This document shows, piece by piece, positions 1 to 8,790 of a DNA stretch of 64,000 nt (the first letter of the stretch is position 1; each line of letters opens with the position of its first letter). This stretch comes from Streptomyces monashensis (GTDB lineage Bacteria > Actinomycetota > Actinomycetes > Streptomycetales > Streptomycetaceae). The position numbers were made by a program, and so were the translations under genes. The stretch lies in NCBI RefSeq assembly GCF_001866665.1, contig NZ_MLYO01000034.1, positions 1-64,000 of the forward strand, in the 5' to 3' direction. The notes below the pieces were generated by a model. The model had not been told where the DNA came from. It searched no databases and was given only the letters and a program-made list of their open reading frames with translations.

Positions 1-114
1 GGCCGCCTGGGGCGCCGGGGCGGAGGCCGCCGAGGCGTAGGTGATGCCGGTGACGGCGAGTGCCGCGGCGGCTCCGGCAGAGGCGGTCACCATGGTGGAA
101 CGAGCGAGCTTCAT
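1..114 (-). CDS. Secreted protein, N-terminal signal peptide only (partial)
   Basis: Only the first 38 codons lie in the window; the rest runs off the left edge. Translation begins MKLARSTMVTASAG, continues into a hydrophobic Ala-rich stretch (AAAALAVTGITYASAASA) and then an Ala/Pro-rich region. This is the shape of a Sec signal peptide with a cleavage site near residue 30. The start is supported by GGGAGA six bases upstream of the ATG. The mature protein is not visible, so no function is assigned. Confidence 0.7.
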   Translation of the reverse strand, partial: MKLARSTMVTASAGAAAALAVTGITYASAASAPAPQAA

Positions 115-1032
115 GTCGCTTCTCCCGTCTTGTCTCTCGGAGATGTCGGCTCGTCAGCCGACTGCGATCAAACGTACTCACAGCTGTCATATCGGTCATA
201 TCGAAGATTTGAGACGGGGGGCCGATCGGGGTATATGTGACCCGACCTGCCACCCAGCGAGGGGCGTGAAGTAACCGGATAAAAAGGCCTATTGAATGAC
301 TTTTAGGCCTTCCGGATCATCTACTGACGCCTGCTCACCCTCTGCCGACCGCGTGTCGCTGCGAAATCCGCACGTTGATCCGTGGTACCGGAAAGGAAGT
401 GCCGGAGACCGCACAGCAGGCGCCGCAGGGTGGCGATGCGTCAGCCGGTCGACTGGACGGGGGCGCGATCGGTGTCGTTCAGTCAGTCACATGTGCGTGC
501 GTGCCGCTGACGTCGGCCAACGGCACAGCCTCTTCCCACACGTCAAACGCTTCGCTGACGAACGGTACTTGAAGCAGTCCTGCTCTGTTATGCGGTCCAC
601 CCCCCGTACTGACGGCTGCTAGGGAGACCGGCCCCCTGCGATCGGGCTGCAGTCCTGGCTTTCCCCTGGAGGGAACTCACCGACCGGCAGGGGCCAGACC
701 TGGGGTTCGAGATCCGACACGCTGAACGGCCCCGACCGGCCGGCGCCGGATCGAAGAGCGATGTGGAAGAGCCTGACCGACCAGCAGAACAGCACGTCGA
801 CCCTGGCAAGATCCGAGTGTGCCGATTGCCGACGTGTCACCCGGAGCGGGCAGGCCGAGGCGGGCTTCATGGAAGCACCCGTCGACCCTGAACCGCGCCT
901 GGCCGTCCGGCCGACCCGCGCCCTCGCAGCTCTCGCAGCGGCAGGCCGGCGATCCGAGCCGACGTCCGGCTTGTGGCTCCGAGCCTCTCCGCCGCGCCCC
1001 GGCCTCGGCCCGCCGTGGCCGTTGCCGTCACA
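115..1032. other. Gap without a convincing gene
   Basis: This is the upstream region of the leftmost gene followed by about 700 bases where short frames exist on both strands but none has a good ribosome site, recognisable domain or consistent codon bias. A minus-strand stretch around 640-870 reads fairly protein-like (VDVLFCWSVRLF...) but matches nothing I know; it could be a gene relic. Confidence 0.4.
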
Positions 1033-1872
1033 TCACCCCTGCCAGACGTCGCCCACCGAAGGGGCCAGGGCACTGGCCTGGGCGCGGCCCGCGCGGGCGG
1101 CGGCCGGGCGACGCGTGTCGTCCGCCATGTTGCGGCCCATCGTGCGGCGCGCAGCCCGGTCCGGGGTCAGCAGGAGGACGCGCGTGCCGTCGTCGGACAG
1201 TTCCGTGGCCTGCTGCGAGGCGCTCGGATGCGGCCCGATCGCCTGCGGGATCGGCACGACCGCCAGCACTCGGCGGCATCCGCGCGCGAGCTGGAGGTTG
1301 GCGGTCGAGCGGCTGCCGCCGTCCATCCAGCGTCGGCCCGCTACGGTGACGGGGGGCCATACGACGGGTACGGCGCAGCTCGCCGCGACCGCTTCGAGGA
1401 GCGTCGCCCCGGAACGTGAGTCGAACACCTCGAGTTGTCCGGTCCGCGCGTCGACCGCGGTGATCCGCAGCTCTCGCTCGGGCCAGTCACGGACGTCGCC
1501 CAGAAGGGCGCCGACCGTGTCGAAGACCTCCGCCTCCGGGCCGGTCCGGGCGCGTCGCGCTGCCCGGGCGAGGCGTCGGACGGACCGCTCGGGATCGCGG
1601 GAACCGAGCGCCGCCCAGAGGAAGCGCGCCGTCTGACGCGCGGTCACCGGCAGTCGGACCGCGTCCGCTCCGGACAGCTGGCGCTCATACAGATCCGCAG
1701 CCGGGACACCGGCCAGGAGCCGGGATCCGAAGACGGCACCGCCGGAGGTGCCGATCACGACGTCGGCGCTGCGGAGATCGATCCCCGCCTCGGTGAGCCC
1801 TGCGAGCGCTCCGGCCAGCCAGGCCCCGCCCACCGGTCCGCCGCCGCCGAGCACGAGTGCGGTGTCGGGCAT
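1033..1872 (-). CDS. Patatin-like phospholipase
   Basis: A 279-residue patatin-fold lipid acyl hydrolase. The Gly-rich oxyanion loop GGGGPVGGAW is at residues 9-18, the nucleophile elbow GTSGG at 41-45 (Ser43), and the DGG motif with the dyad Asp at about 184 (WMDGGSRSTANL). It has no signal peptide, so it should act on membrane or lipid substrates from the cytoplasm. The start is backed by a GGGGGAG ribosome site. It diverges from the TetR gene at 2046, with a paired inverted repeat between them, so it is probably the main target of that repressor. Substrate is not predictable. Confidence 0.85.
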   Translation of the reverse strand: MPDTALVLGGGGPVGGAWLAGALAGLTEAGIDLRSADVVIGTSGGAVFGSRLLAGVPAADLYERQLSGADAVRLPVTARQTARFLWAALGSRDPERSVRRLARAARRARTGPEAEVFDTVGALLGDVRDWPERELRITAVDARTGQLEVFDSRSGATLLEAVAASCAVPVVWPPVTVAGRRWMDGGSRSTANLQLARGCRRVLAVVPIPQAIGPHPSASQQATELSDDGTRVLLLTPDRAARRTMGRNMADDTRRPAAARAGRAQASALAPSVGDVWQG

Positions 1873-1955
1873 GTCTCCCCCTTACCTGTGCACAGCATTC
1901 CGTGAACCGCATGCCCGTGGACGGCCGCGAACGGCGCGTCTGGCGGGAAGCGGAA

Positions 1956-1971
1956 CGGGGAACCGTCCCCG
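1956..1971. promoter_or_regulatory. Operator copy 1 of TetR site
   Basis: CGGGGAAC-CG-TCCCCG: inverted repeat with 6-base arms. It is the same 16-base unit as the core of the site at 2001-2016 apart from the two middle bases, and lies 45 bases from it. It is in the divergent gap between the lipase and the TetR regulator. Confidence 0.6.
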
Positions 1972-1994
1972 CTTGCGATGGTTGACGATAACAT

Positions 1995-2022
1995 CCGTAC
2001 CGGGGAACGCTCCCCGGTACGG
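1995..2022. promoter_or_regulatory. Operator copy 2 of TetR site
   Basis: Perfect inverted repeat with 12-base arms (CCGTACCGGGGA / TCCCCGGTACGG) around a 4-base centre, 23 bases before the TetR start codon. It contains the same CGGGGAAC-N2-TCCCCG core as the site at 1956. Position and symmetry fit autoregulation by the downstream TetR protein. Confidence 0.7.
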
Positions 2023-2045
2023 GAATCGAGGTGAAGGGAGACATC

Positions 2046-2702
2046 ATGGGTGACCGTCCGCCGGTAGGACGCCGCGATGCGCTGCGCAATCGGAAGCTGC
2101 TGACGGACAAGGCCCGCGAGGTCTTCGCCGAACAGGGCCTGGATGCCCCCCTCGATGACATCGCCCGGCGGGCGGGCGTGGGCAACGCCACCCTCTATCG
2201 CCACTTTCCGAACCGTGCCGCGCTGGTCGACGAGGTCTTCCGGGATGCGCTCACCGAAACCACAGCGGCGGGCGACCGGGCACGAACCGCGGAAGACGCG
2301 TGGACGGGACTGACGGAATACCTGCGAACCGTCTTCGCGGGCCTGGCGGCAGACCGCGGCACCAACGACCTCATGACCACGCACCTCGAAGGCGTCACCT
2401 CCCTGGAGGCGATCCACGCCCACAACCGCACCACCATCGACGGACTGATCCGGCGCGGTCAGGAGCAGGGCACCATCCGCCCCGACGTGACCACCGAGGA
2501 CCTGCTCTTCGCGCTGGCAGCACTGGGCCGGGCTGTTCCCGCACTCACCACGGTCGCCCCGGATGCCTGGTCCCGCCCGCTCGCCCTCCTCCTCGACGGC
2601 CTTCGCGCCCGCCCGGCCGCGCCCCCTCTGCCGACGCCGGCCCTCACGTCCGACCATCTCGGCACGGTCCTGCTCAATCTGGGCCCTCACAGGCGGCGTT
2701 GA
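2046..2702 (+). CDS. TetR/AcrR family repressor
   Basis: A 218-residue regulator. An N-terminal helix-turn-helix is clear: the recognition region reads DIARRAGVGNATLYRHFPNR, followed by ALVDEVFRDAL. The C-terminal ligand domain is not assignable. The ATG at 2046 is preferred over an in-frame GTG at 2031 because AAGGGAG ends five bases before it. It is divergent from the patatin-like lipase, and two matching inverted repeats in the gap point to autoregulation and control of the lipase. Confidence 0.88.
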   Translation: MGDRPPVGRRDALRNRKLLTDKAREVFAEQGLDAPLDDIARRAGVGNATLYRHFPNRAALVDEVFRDALTETTAAGDRARTAEDAWTGLTEYLRTVFAGLAADRGTNDLMTTHLEGVTSLEAIHAHNRTTIDGLIRRGQEQGTIRPDVTTEDLLFALAALGRAVPALTTVAPDAWSRPLALLLDGLRARPAAPPLPTPALTSDHLGTVLLNLGPHRRR

Positions 2703-2736
2703 CCAGGTTCCCGCCCCACACGGGGCCATGCCGGCT

Positions 2737-4125
2737 TCAGTGAGGGTGCGGGTTGCCGGGGCTCGCGAGGGCGGAGCCCGTGGCCGTGTGGCCTACGACG
2801 ACGAGGTTGGCGTCTTCGGTGAGGCGGGCGAGGTGATCGGTCTTGCAGAAGCCGTCGGGGGTGAAGGACCGGGTGTTCTGGTCGGGGGCTTTGTAGTAGC
2901 CGCGCAGGGTGCAGGGGCCTCGGGTCCAGAGCTGTCCGGGAGTGCCTGGCGGTACGTCGGTGCCGTGCGAGTCGGTGATGCGGATCTCGTCCCCGGGCGA
3001 GAGGGGGCGACCCTGCGTGTGCTGGATGACATCGTCGGTGTCGGTGAGGCGGGTGAGGGTGAGCAGTCCCTCGGCCATCTCGAAGACCTGTTGGACGCGG
3101 CAGTCGAAGGCCGGTGGGATGCGCGCCGTCAGTTCGGGGTGGGGGCGTGCGCCGCCGGTCTGGATGAGGCGCAGGCCGGAGAGGTCGTACGGGCCGTCGA
3201 GGAGGGCGTCCAGCCACCGGTGCGCGACGGCGGGGACGAGGGAGGTGACGGTCACCTTCTCCGTCTCGATCGCTCGGAAGGCGGCGGGATCCGGGTCGTC
3301 GATCAGGTCGATCAGTACGACGGTGCCGCCGGTGGCGAGGGTGCCGACGATGCCGGGGCAGCCGAAGGTGAGGTTGGACGTGGCCGGGAGGGCCGCGAGG
3401 TAGACGTCTTCCGGGCCGAGGCCGATCAGTTCGGCTGCGGCTCGGGTCTGGTAGGCGTAGTCGTTGTGGGTACGCGGGACGAGCTTCGGTGCGGCTGTGC
3501 TCCCGCCGGACAGCAGGAAGAACGCGACGTCGTCGGGGTTGTACGTGCGGTCCGGGTCGCGCGGCGCGTCGAGGGAGCGAAGGGGGAAGAACAGGCATCC
3601 GCTGGCTGCGGTGGTGAAGCCTCCGTGGATGCCTCGGGTGCCTTCGGGGTCGTCAAGGGTGAAGGCACGGCGCAGACGTGGATTGCCGACGCTGATCTCC
3701 GCGGCCATCGCGGCGTGGTCGAAGCCGTGGTGGATGCTGGGGCCGATGTACGCGGCGGCTTCGGTGAGACGTGCGAGACATCCGATCTCGTCGGCGCGGT
3801 GGGAGGTGGGCGCGAACACCGGAAGGGCGCCGGCCCGCATCAGGGCGTAGACGGTGATGACGAACTCGGGCACGTTCGGCAGTTGGACGATCGCCCGGTC
3901 GCCGGGACGGATGCCCCGCAGCGTGAGCCCGGCCGCCACGCGGTCGACGCGGCGGTTCAGTTCGCGGTAGGTGAGGCGACGGTCGCCGTGGACGAGGGCC
4001 GTGCGCGTGGCGTACGTGCGGGCGTGCTCGGCGAGGAGTTGCGGGAGGGCGGCGCCCCGGTAGTAACCGTGGTCGTAATAGCGGCCGTTGCTCTCGGGCA
4101 GGAGCGGGGTGCAGCCGTCCAGCAT
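2737..4125 (-). CDS. 2,3-dihydroxybenzoate-AMP ligase-like, C-terminal domain missing
   Basis: 462 residues of the ANL adenylation superfamily, closest in motifs to EntE/DhbE aryl-acid activators. The P-loop reads LLSGGSTAAPKLVPRTHNDY, close to the SGGSTGLSKLIPRTH pattern of those enzymes, and the N-terminus LPESNGRYYDHGYY also fits. Family members are about 540 residues and end in a mobile lid domain carrying the catalytic Lys. Here the chain stops shortly after the hinge: the expected TGD and GRxKDQI motifs read TDH and GHTATG, then a short unrelated tail. GGAAGGAGT precedes the ATG. No siderophore synthesis genes are nearby. Likely an inactive remnant, or a single-domain protein with altered function. 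Confidence 0.75.
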   Translation of the reverse strand: MLDGCTPLLPESNGRYYDHGYYRGAALPQLLAEHARTYATRTALVHGDRRLTYRELNRRVDRVAAGLTLRGIRPGDRAIVQLPNVPEFVITVYALMRAGALPVFAPTSHRADEIGCLARLTEAAAYIGPSIHHGFDHAAMAAEISVGNPRLRRAFTLDDPEGTRGIHGGFTTAASGCLFFPLRSLDAPRDPDRTYNPDDVAFFLLSGGSTAAPKLVPRTHNDYAYQTRAAAELIGLGPEDVYLAALPATSNLTFGCPGIVGTLATGGTVVLIDLIDDPDPAAFRAIETEKVTVTSLVPAVAHRWLDALLDGPYDLSGLRLIQTGGARPHPELTARIPPAFDCRVQQVFEMAEGLLTLTRLTDTDDVIQHTQGRPLSPGDEIRITDSHGTDVPPGTPGQLWTRGPCTLRGYYKAPDQNTRSFTPDGFCKTDHLARLTEDANLVVVGHTATGSALASPGNPHPH

Positions 4126-4822
4126 GGTGCGGACTCCTTCCTGGTGGCGTGGATCGCCGACCGTGCGTACGCGTCCCGCGTGGTCCGTTTCCGTCTGCGC
4201 CGGCAGATCGTCAGTGTCGTGGATACGGTCCCGGATCGGGCAGTAGAGGATCATCCGAGGAACTGCCCGGTGCAGCGGTGTGGTCGCCCAACGGCCCCGT
4301 GCAGGACCGCGCGAAGCGTGCCCATCGGTCCTTGCGTGCAGGGATGACGTGCAGGGATATGGTGCCTCTGTGGAGCGGATGGCCGGCAACTCCCATTGCC
4401 CATGGGGTCGTTGGCCGCCGTCGTGGCACACGACGGACACCCCGGCTGCGGCGCCCTTGCGTCTGAGGACACCCCCGTGCCCTACATCCTCGGCACCGGC
4501 GACTTCGAGGAAGCCGAGCCCGAAGACGGCCCGCGCGCGCTCCGGAGGAACCGCCGGTGCAGTCGCGGCCGACCGAGTCCGACCTCATGCTGCGCCGCTC
4601 CTACGAGGAGGACTTCGGCTCCTGCGGTCAGGCGCCCGGGCTGTCGGGCCGGACGGGCTGAAACCCGCTCCAGGGGGCAGCTCTCAATGGATCGCTGAAT
4701 TGCAAAATTCTGCAATTGGTTAGATGCTGTATTGGCTGTGCTCGCAGGTAGTCGCGGGCGCAGCTTCTGTACGTCTGACGTCCGCCCCGCGCCCGGGGCT
4801 CTGTGAGGGAAGCTGAGGGATC
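4126..4822. other. Gap: promoter region and unassigned sequence
   Basis: No convincing gene. A plus-strand frame from about 4396 reads somewhat protein-like (YILGTGDFEEAEPEDG) but lacks a good start and a recognisable domain. The last 130 bases become AT-rich and contain the ArsR operator-like repeat described separately. Confidence 0.4.
4698..4717. promoter_or_regulatory. ArsR operator-like inverted repeat
   Basis: AATTGCA-AAATTC-TGCAATT, perfect 7-base arms around 6 bases, in an AT-rich island about 105 bases before the ArsR start. The 12-2-12 style of ArsR/SmtB operators and the position suggest autoregulation of the ArsR-SulP operon. The AATTGC-N8-GCAATT core recurs near 43.4 kb. Confidence 0.65.
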
Positions 4823-5164
4823 GTGTCGGTTCCGCTGTATCAGGCGAAGGCGGAGTTCTTCCGGATGCTGGGGCATCCGGTGCGCATCCGTGTGCTGGAG
4901 CTGTTGCAGGACGGGGCGATGCCGGTGCGCGAGCTGCGGGCCGCCATCGAGGTGGAGCCTTCCAGCCTCTCGCAGCAGCTGGCGGTGCTGCGCCGCTCGG
5001 GGATCGTCACCGCCACCCGGACCGGCTCGACGGTGACGTACGAGCTGGCCGGCGGCGATGTGGCCGACCTGATGAAAGCCGCGCGGCGGATCCTGACCGA
5101 GATGCTCGCCGGGCGCAACGAACTGCTGGCCGAGCTGCGGGAATCCGAGGTCGTCACCCGATGA
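4823..5164 (+). CDS. ArsR-family winged-helix regulator without cysteines
   Basis: 113 residues, a complete small winged helix: FFRMLGHPVRIRVLELL, recognition helix EPSSLSQQLAVLRRSGIV, wing TRTGSTVTYEL. It contains no cysteine, so the classical ELCVCDL arsenic/zinc sites and the dithiol redox sites of BigR/SqrR relatives are absent. The signal must be something else. GTG start with GAGGGA upstream; its first residues align with the paralogue at 8791. Its stop overlaps the ATG of the SulP transporter (ATGA), so the two are translationally coupled and the transporter is the expected target. Confidence 0.88.
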   Translation: MSVPLYQAKAEFFRMLGHPVRIRVLELLQDGAMPVRELRAAIEVEPSSLSQQLAVLRRSGIVTATRTGSTVTYELAGGDVADLMKAARRILTEMLAGRNELLAELRESEVVTR

Positions 5165-6912
5165 GCACATCTCTCGGCCGGGCGGTCCGGTCGCGGATCA
5201 CCTCGCTGCTGCCGTCCCCCGCCGATGTGGCCCGGATTCGACGTGATCCGCGCCGGGACCTGCTCGCCGGTCTCACCGTGGCGATCGTCGCCCTGCCCCT
5301 CGCCCTCGGTTTCGGGGTGTCGTCCGGGCTGGGCGCCGAAGCGGGTCTGGCGACCGCCGTGGTCGCGGGCGCGCTGGCCGCCGTGTTCGGCGGGTCGAAT
5401 CTCCAGGTGTCGGGGCCGACCGGCGCCATGACGGTCGTCCTGGTGCCGATCGTCGCCCGGTACGGTCCGACCGCCGTGCTCACGGTGGGGCTGATGGCCG
5501 GCGTGATGCTCGTCGTCCTCGCCCTGTTCCGGGCCGGTCGCTACATGCAGTACGTGCCGGCGCCCGTGATCGAGGGCTTCACCCTCGGCATCGCCGGGGT
5601 GATCGGGCTCCAGCAGGTGCCGAACGCGCTCGGCGTGCCCAAGCCCGACGGTGACAAGGTCCTCGTCGTCACCTGGCACGCCGTCGCGGAGTTCGTGAAG
5701 GCGCCGAACTGGACCGCCCTCGCTCTCGCGGCCTGCGTGGTCGTGCTCATGCTCGCGGCCGGGCGCTGGCGGCCGGCCGTGCCGTTCTCCATCGTCGCCG
5801 TGATCGCCGCCACCGTCGTCACTCAGGCCGCTCACCTGGATGTGAAGCCGATCGGGGAGCTGCCCTCGGGGCTGCCCGCGCCCTCACTGTCCTTCCTCGA
5901 TCCCGGTGCGCTCGGCTCGCTGCTCGCTCCGGCCGTGGCGGTGGCCGCACTGGCCGCGCTGGAGTCACTGATGTCCGCGGCCGCCGCCGACGCGATGACG
6001 GTGGGGCAGCGGCACGACCCGGACCGGGAGCTGCTCGGCCAGGGGCTGGCCAACATCGCCGCCCCGCTGTTCGGCGGTGTCCCGGCCACCGGCGCGATCG
6101 CCCGCACGGCGGTCAACGTACGCACCGGCGCCGGCTCCCGGCTGGCGGCCCTCACCCATGCCGCCGTGCTGGCGGTGATCGTCTTCGCCGCGGCACCCCT
6201 GGTGTCCAGGATCCCGCTGGCCGCGCTGGCGGGTGTGCTCATCGCCACCGCGATCCGCATGGTCGAGGTCGGCTCGCTGAAGGCGATGGCGAAGGCGACC
6301 CGGTCCGATGCCCTGATACTCGTTCTCACCGCGGTCGCGACCCTCGCCCTCGATCTCGTCTACGCCGTCGTCATCGGCCTGGTCGTGGCCGGCGCGCTCG
6401 CCCTGCGGGCGGTGGCCAAGCAGGCCCGGTTCGGCGCGGTGCCCCTGGACCGCGGTGACCACACCGCCGAGGAACACGCGCTTCTGGCCCAGCACATCGT
6501 GGCGTACCGCATCGACGGTCCGCTGTTCTTCGCCGCCGCCCACCGCTTCCTGCTGGAACTGACCGAGGTGGCCGAGATCCGGGTCGTCGTCCTGCGGATG
6601 TCGCGCGTGTCGACCATGGACGCCACCGGCGCCCTCGTCCTGAAGGACGCGGTGGAGAGGCTGCGGCGGCGCGGCATCCTCGTCCTGGCCTCCGGCATAC
6701 GTCCCGGTCAGCGCAGGGCCCTCGACTCCGTCGGCGCCCTCGATCTGCTGCGGCACGAGGGCCGGGAGTACGCCACCACGCCGGAGGCGATCCGGGCCGC
6801 GCGCGATCACCTGGAGCTGGCAGGTGTCGTTGCCGCCGTCCCCGCCCAGAAGACCGACCCGAAGAACACCGTCCCGAAGAGCACGGACATCTGCGAGGAA
6901 GCCGTCCGATGA
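5161..6912 (+). CDS. SulP-family anion transporter with STAS domain
   Basis: 583-residue integral membrane protein. The membrane part (about residues 30-420) carries the SulP hallmark GGSNLQVSGPTGAMTVVL near residue 80 and many hydrophobic helices; a cytoplasmic STAS domain follows (about 435-560). The family exchanges or symports sulfate, bicarbonate or carboxylates; substrate cannot be told from sequence. ATGA overlaps join it to the ArsR gene upstream and the PNPOx-like gene downstream, so the operon has at least four cistrons. The downstream anti-sigma-like ATPase and second STAS protein make signalling as plausible as simple uptake. Confidence 0.9.
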   Translation: MSTSLGRAVRSRITSLLPSPADVARIRRDPRRDLLAGLTVAIVALPLALGFGVSSGLGAEAGLATAVVAGALAAVFGGSNLQVSGPTGAMTVVLVPIVARYGPTAVLTVGLMAGVMLVVLALFRAGRYMQYVPAPVIEGFTLGIAGVIGLQQVPNALGVPKPDGDKVLVVTWHAVAEFVKAPNWTALALAACVVVLMLAAGRWRPAVPFSIVAVIAATVVTQAAHLDVKPIGELPSGLPAPSLSFLDPGALGSLLAPAVAVAALAALESLMSAAAADAMTVGQRHDPDRELLGQGLANIAAPLFGGVPATGAIARTAVNVRTGAGSRLAALTHAAVLAVIVFAAAPLVSRIPLAALAGVLIATAIRMVEVGSLKAMAKATRSDALILVLTAVATLALDLVYAVVIGLVVAGALALRAVAKQARFGAVPLDRGDHTAEEHALLAQHIVAYRIDGPLFFAAAHRFLLELTEVAEIRVVVLRMSRVSTMDATGALVLKDAVERLRRRGILVLASGIRPGQRRALDSVGALDLLRHEGREYATTPEAIRAARDHLELAGVVAAVPAQKTDPKNTVPKSTDICEEAVR

Positions 6913-7322
6913 GCACACCCTCCACCACCCCGCGCCTGGTCGAGGTCTCCGGCGCGGAGGCACTGTGGCTCCTGGAAACCGCACAGCTGGGGCGTCTGGT
7001 GTTCGTCCGGCGGGACGTGACCGTCGTTCGCCCCGCCCGGCACGTGTGGGAGTACGGCCGACTGGTCGTGCGCGCCCCCGTCCAGTCGGCCGCGGTCCCA
7101 CCGACCGTGACCTATCAGGCGGACGACATCCGGGGAACCGTCGGCACCGGCTGGACCGTGACCGCGACCGGCTCGGCCGAGGTGATCACCGATCCGGACG
7201 AGGCCGCCCACCACCGGCGCACGCTGTCCGGCTGGACGCACGGCCCGCACGACACGCTCGTGCGCGTCCACCCGCAGACGGTCACCGGGTTCCGCCTGGT
7301 CCGGGGAGCGGAGAAGCGATGA
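6909..7322 (+). CDS. Pyridoxamine 5'-phosphate oxidase-like flavin-binding protein
   Basis: 137 residues of the split-barrel PNPOx-like group. The N-terminal LLETAQLGRLVFVRRDVTVVRPARHVWEYG matches the small Streptomyces and mycobacterial FMN/F420-binding proteins. It overlaps the SulP gene and the next gene by ATGA. A second member of the same family lies at 60888 beside pyruvate phosphate dikinase, hinting that both clusters serve related redox stress responses. Enzymatic reaction unknown. Confidence 0.8.
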   Translation: MSTPSTTPRLVEVSGAEALWLLETAQLGRLVFVRRDVTVVRPARHVWEYGRLVVRAPVQSAAVPPTVTYQADDIRGTVGTGWTVTATGSAEVITDPDEAAHHRRTLSGWTHGPHDTLVRVHPQTVTGFRLVRGAEKR

Positions 7323-7744
7323 GCACGCGGCTGGAGGCCCTGCCGCACCGGCATGTGCTCACGGTGCCGACCCTGCCGGCGGCGGTCCGGGTGGCCCGTG
7401 AGACCGCTGAGCAGGCTCTGGTGGAATGGGGCATCGGACTGCGGCACCCCATCGTGGACCCGGCCCTGCTGATCCTGAGCGAGCTGGTCACCAACAGCGT
7501 GCGGCACGCAGCGACGCACTCCCCGGAGCTCACCGTGTACTACGCCGCGGGCCGGGACTGCCTGGCCTACGGCGTCCACGACCGTCACCCCCACCAGCCC
7601 GCGCTGTACGCGTCGGTCACCGGCACCGGAAGCGGCGGTCTGGGTACCGTGATGGAGCTCGTCCTCGGCTGCGCGGGCACCGCGGTGGTCCGGGGCGACT
7701 GCGACGGCAAGGGCAAGACCATCTGGGTCACCCTGCCCTTGTGA
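7319..7744 (+). CDS. RsbW-like ATP-binding (anti-sigma type) protein
   Basis: 141 residues with the GHKL/HATPase_c fold of Streptomyces anti-sigma-factor kinases. The N-box reads LILSELVTNSVRHA and the lid/G region GTGSGGLGTVMELV. Proteins of this class bind sigma factors or phosphorylate STAS antagonists. The chosen ATG overlaps the previous stop (ATGA), although the frame stays open further upstream. The next gene encodes a STAS protein, a natural partner. Confidence 0.82.
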   Translation: MSTRLEALPHRHVLTVPTLPAAVRVARETAEQALVEWGIGLRHPIVDPALLILSELVTNSVRHAATHSPELTVYYAAGRDCLAYGVHDRHPHQPALYASVTGTGSGGLGTVMELVLGCAGTAVVRGDCDGKGKTIWVTLPL

Positions 7745-7808
7745 CCCCCGGCCGCACTCCCCTATGCCTCCGGCAGCACCCCGCAGCAATACAAGGAAGT
7801 TCCCCCGC

Positions 7809-8198
7809 ATGACCATCGACTGGCGCCACACCATCGAGCAGGAGCTCGGCATCCTCTCGGTCGCCGGCTATCTCGGCCCCGACGCGGTACGCCGCTTCAC
7901 CGGCGCGATCGGCTGGGTCGTCGCCCGCGGCAGCGGTCCGGTCGTCCTCGACCTGACCGAACTGCGCGGCTGGTCCGCCGAAGGCCAGCTGGCCATCACC
8001 GAGGCCGCCCGCCGGCTCGCCGGCTCCGGGCGTGGCCTGGAACTTGCCGCCATCCCGGCCGACGGCTCCCTGGTCCCGACCGCCGACTGCCCGGACATCC
8101 CGGTCCACTGCGACCTGGACGCCGCCCTCGCCGCGCACGGCCGGGGGCCGGTACCGGAGGGGCAGCAGGAGTGGCGCACCGACGGCTGGCCCGCCTGA
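7809..8198 (+). CDS. STAS-domain protein (anti-sigma antagonist-like)
   Basis: 129 residues. ELGILSVAGYLGPDAVRRFTGAIGW followed by VVLDLTELRGWSAEGQLAI fits the strand-helix pattern of SpoIIAA/RsbV proteins. The phospho-acceptor region is WSAEG rather than the canonical DSSG, though a Ser is present. ATG at 7809 has AAGGAAG eight bases upstream. It follows the RsbW-like gene by 64 bases and is probably in the same operon, forming a partner-switch pair. Confidence 0.72.
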   Translation: MTIDWRHTIEQELGILSVAGYLGPDAVRRFTGAIGWVVARGSGPVVLDLTELRGWSAEGQLAITEAARRLAGSGRGLELAAIPADGSLVPTADCPDIPVHCDLDAALAAHGRGPVPEGQQEWRTDGWPA

Positions 8199-8259
8199 CC
8201 CCCGCCTCACGTTCGTATCGATTCACGTATCGACTCACCAAGAGAAAGACATCGGTCCC

Positions 8260-8613
8260 ATGAGCGAAACTCTGCCTCCCTGCCCTGAATGCTCCAGCAC
8301 GTTCACGTACGAGATGGGCGCCCTTCTCGTCTGCCCCGAGTGCGGTCACGAGTGGTCGTCGTCCGACGCTCCCGGCGACAGCGGCGGGGACAAGCTGATC
8401 AAGGACTCGGTCGGCAACGTGCTCGCCGACGGCGACACCGTCACCGTGGTCAGGACCCTCAAGGTCAAGGGGAGCCCGACGGGTATCAAGGCGGGCACCA
8501 AGGTGCGCAACATCCGGCTCATCGAGGACGGCGTGGACGGCCACGACATCGACTGCAAGATCGACGGGTTCGGCGCCATGCAGCTGAAGTCCAGCGTCGT
8601 CAAGAAGGCCTGA
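8260..8613 (+). CDS. PhnA/YjdM-type zinc-ribbon protein
   Basis: 117 residues. An N-terminal zinc ribbon (CPECSS near residue 8 and CPECGHEW near residue 29) is followed by the KOW-like domain with DSVGNVLADGDTVTVV and a C-terminal LKSSVVKKA typical of the family. The E. coli relative was named for phosphonate use but its function is uncertain. Start chosen at the first ATG matching family N-termini; the ribosome site (AGAGAAAG) is somewhat distant. It follows the STAS gene by 61 bases. Confidence 0.85.
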   Translation: MSETLPPCPECSSTFTYEMGALLVCPECGHEWSSSDAPGDSGGDKLIKDSVGNVLADGDTVTVVRTLKVKGSPTGIKAGTKVRNIRLIEDGVDGHDIDCKIDGFGAMQLKSSVVKKA

Positions 8614-8790
8614 GCCCGTACGTCAGCGGCCGAGTTCGCGCACATGCAGGTGGCCGTCGAGGGGATGCGCGGGTTCGGTTCCGCCCGTGCCAGGCGCGAG
8701 GATGGGTCGCATGTTCTTGACGAGTGGGTGGATGCGATGCCGAGTGCACCGGCCGGTCAGGCCGTGCCCTGCTGGACGGGGGACGGCACG

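Noticed and set aside
2737..4125. Siderophore biosynthetic cluster
   Set aside because: Only a truncated aryl-AMP ligase is present; no isochorismate, NRPS or export genes accompany it.
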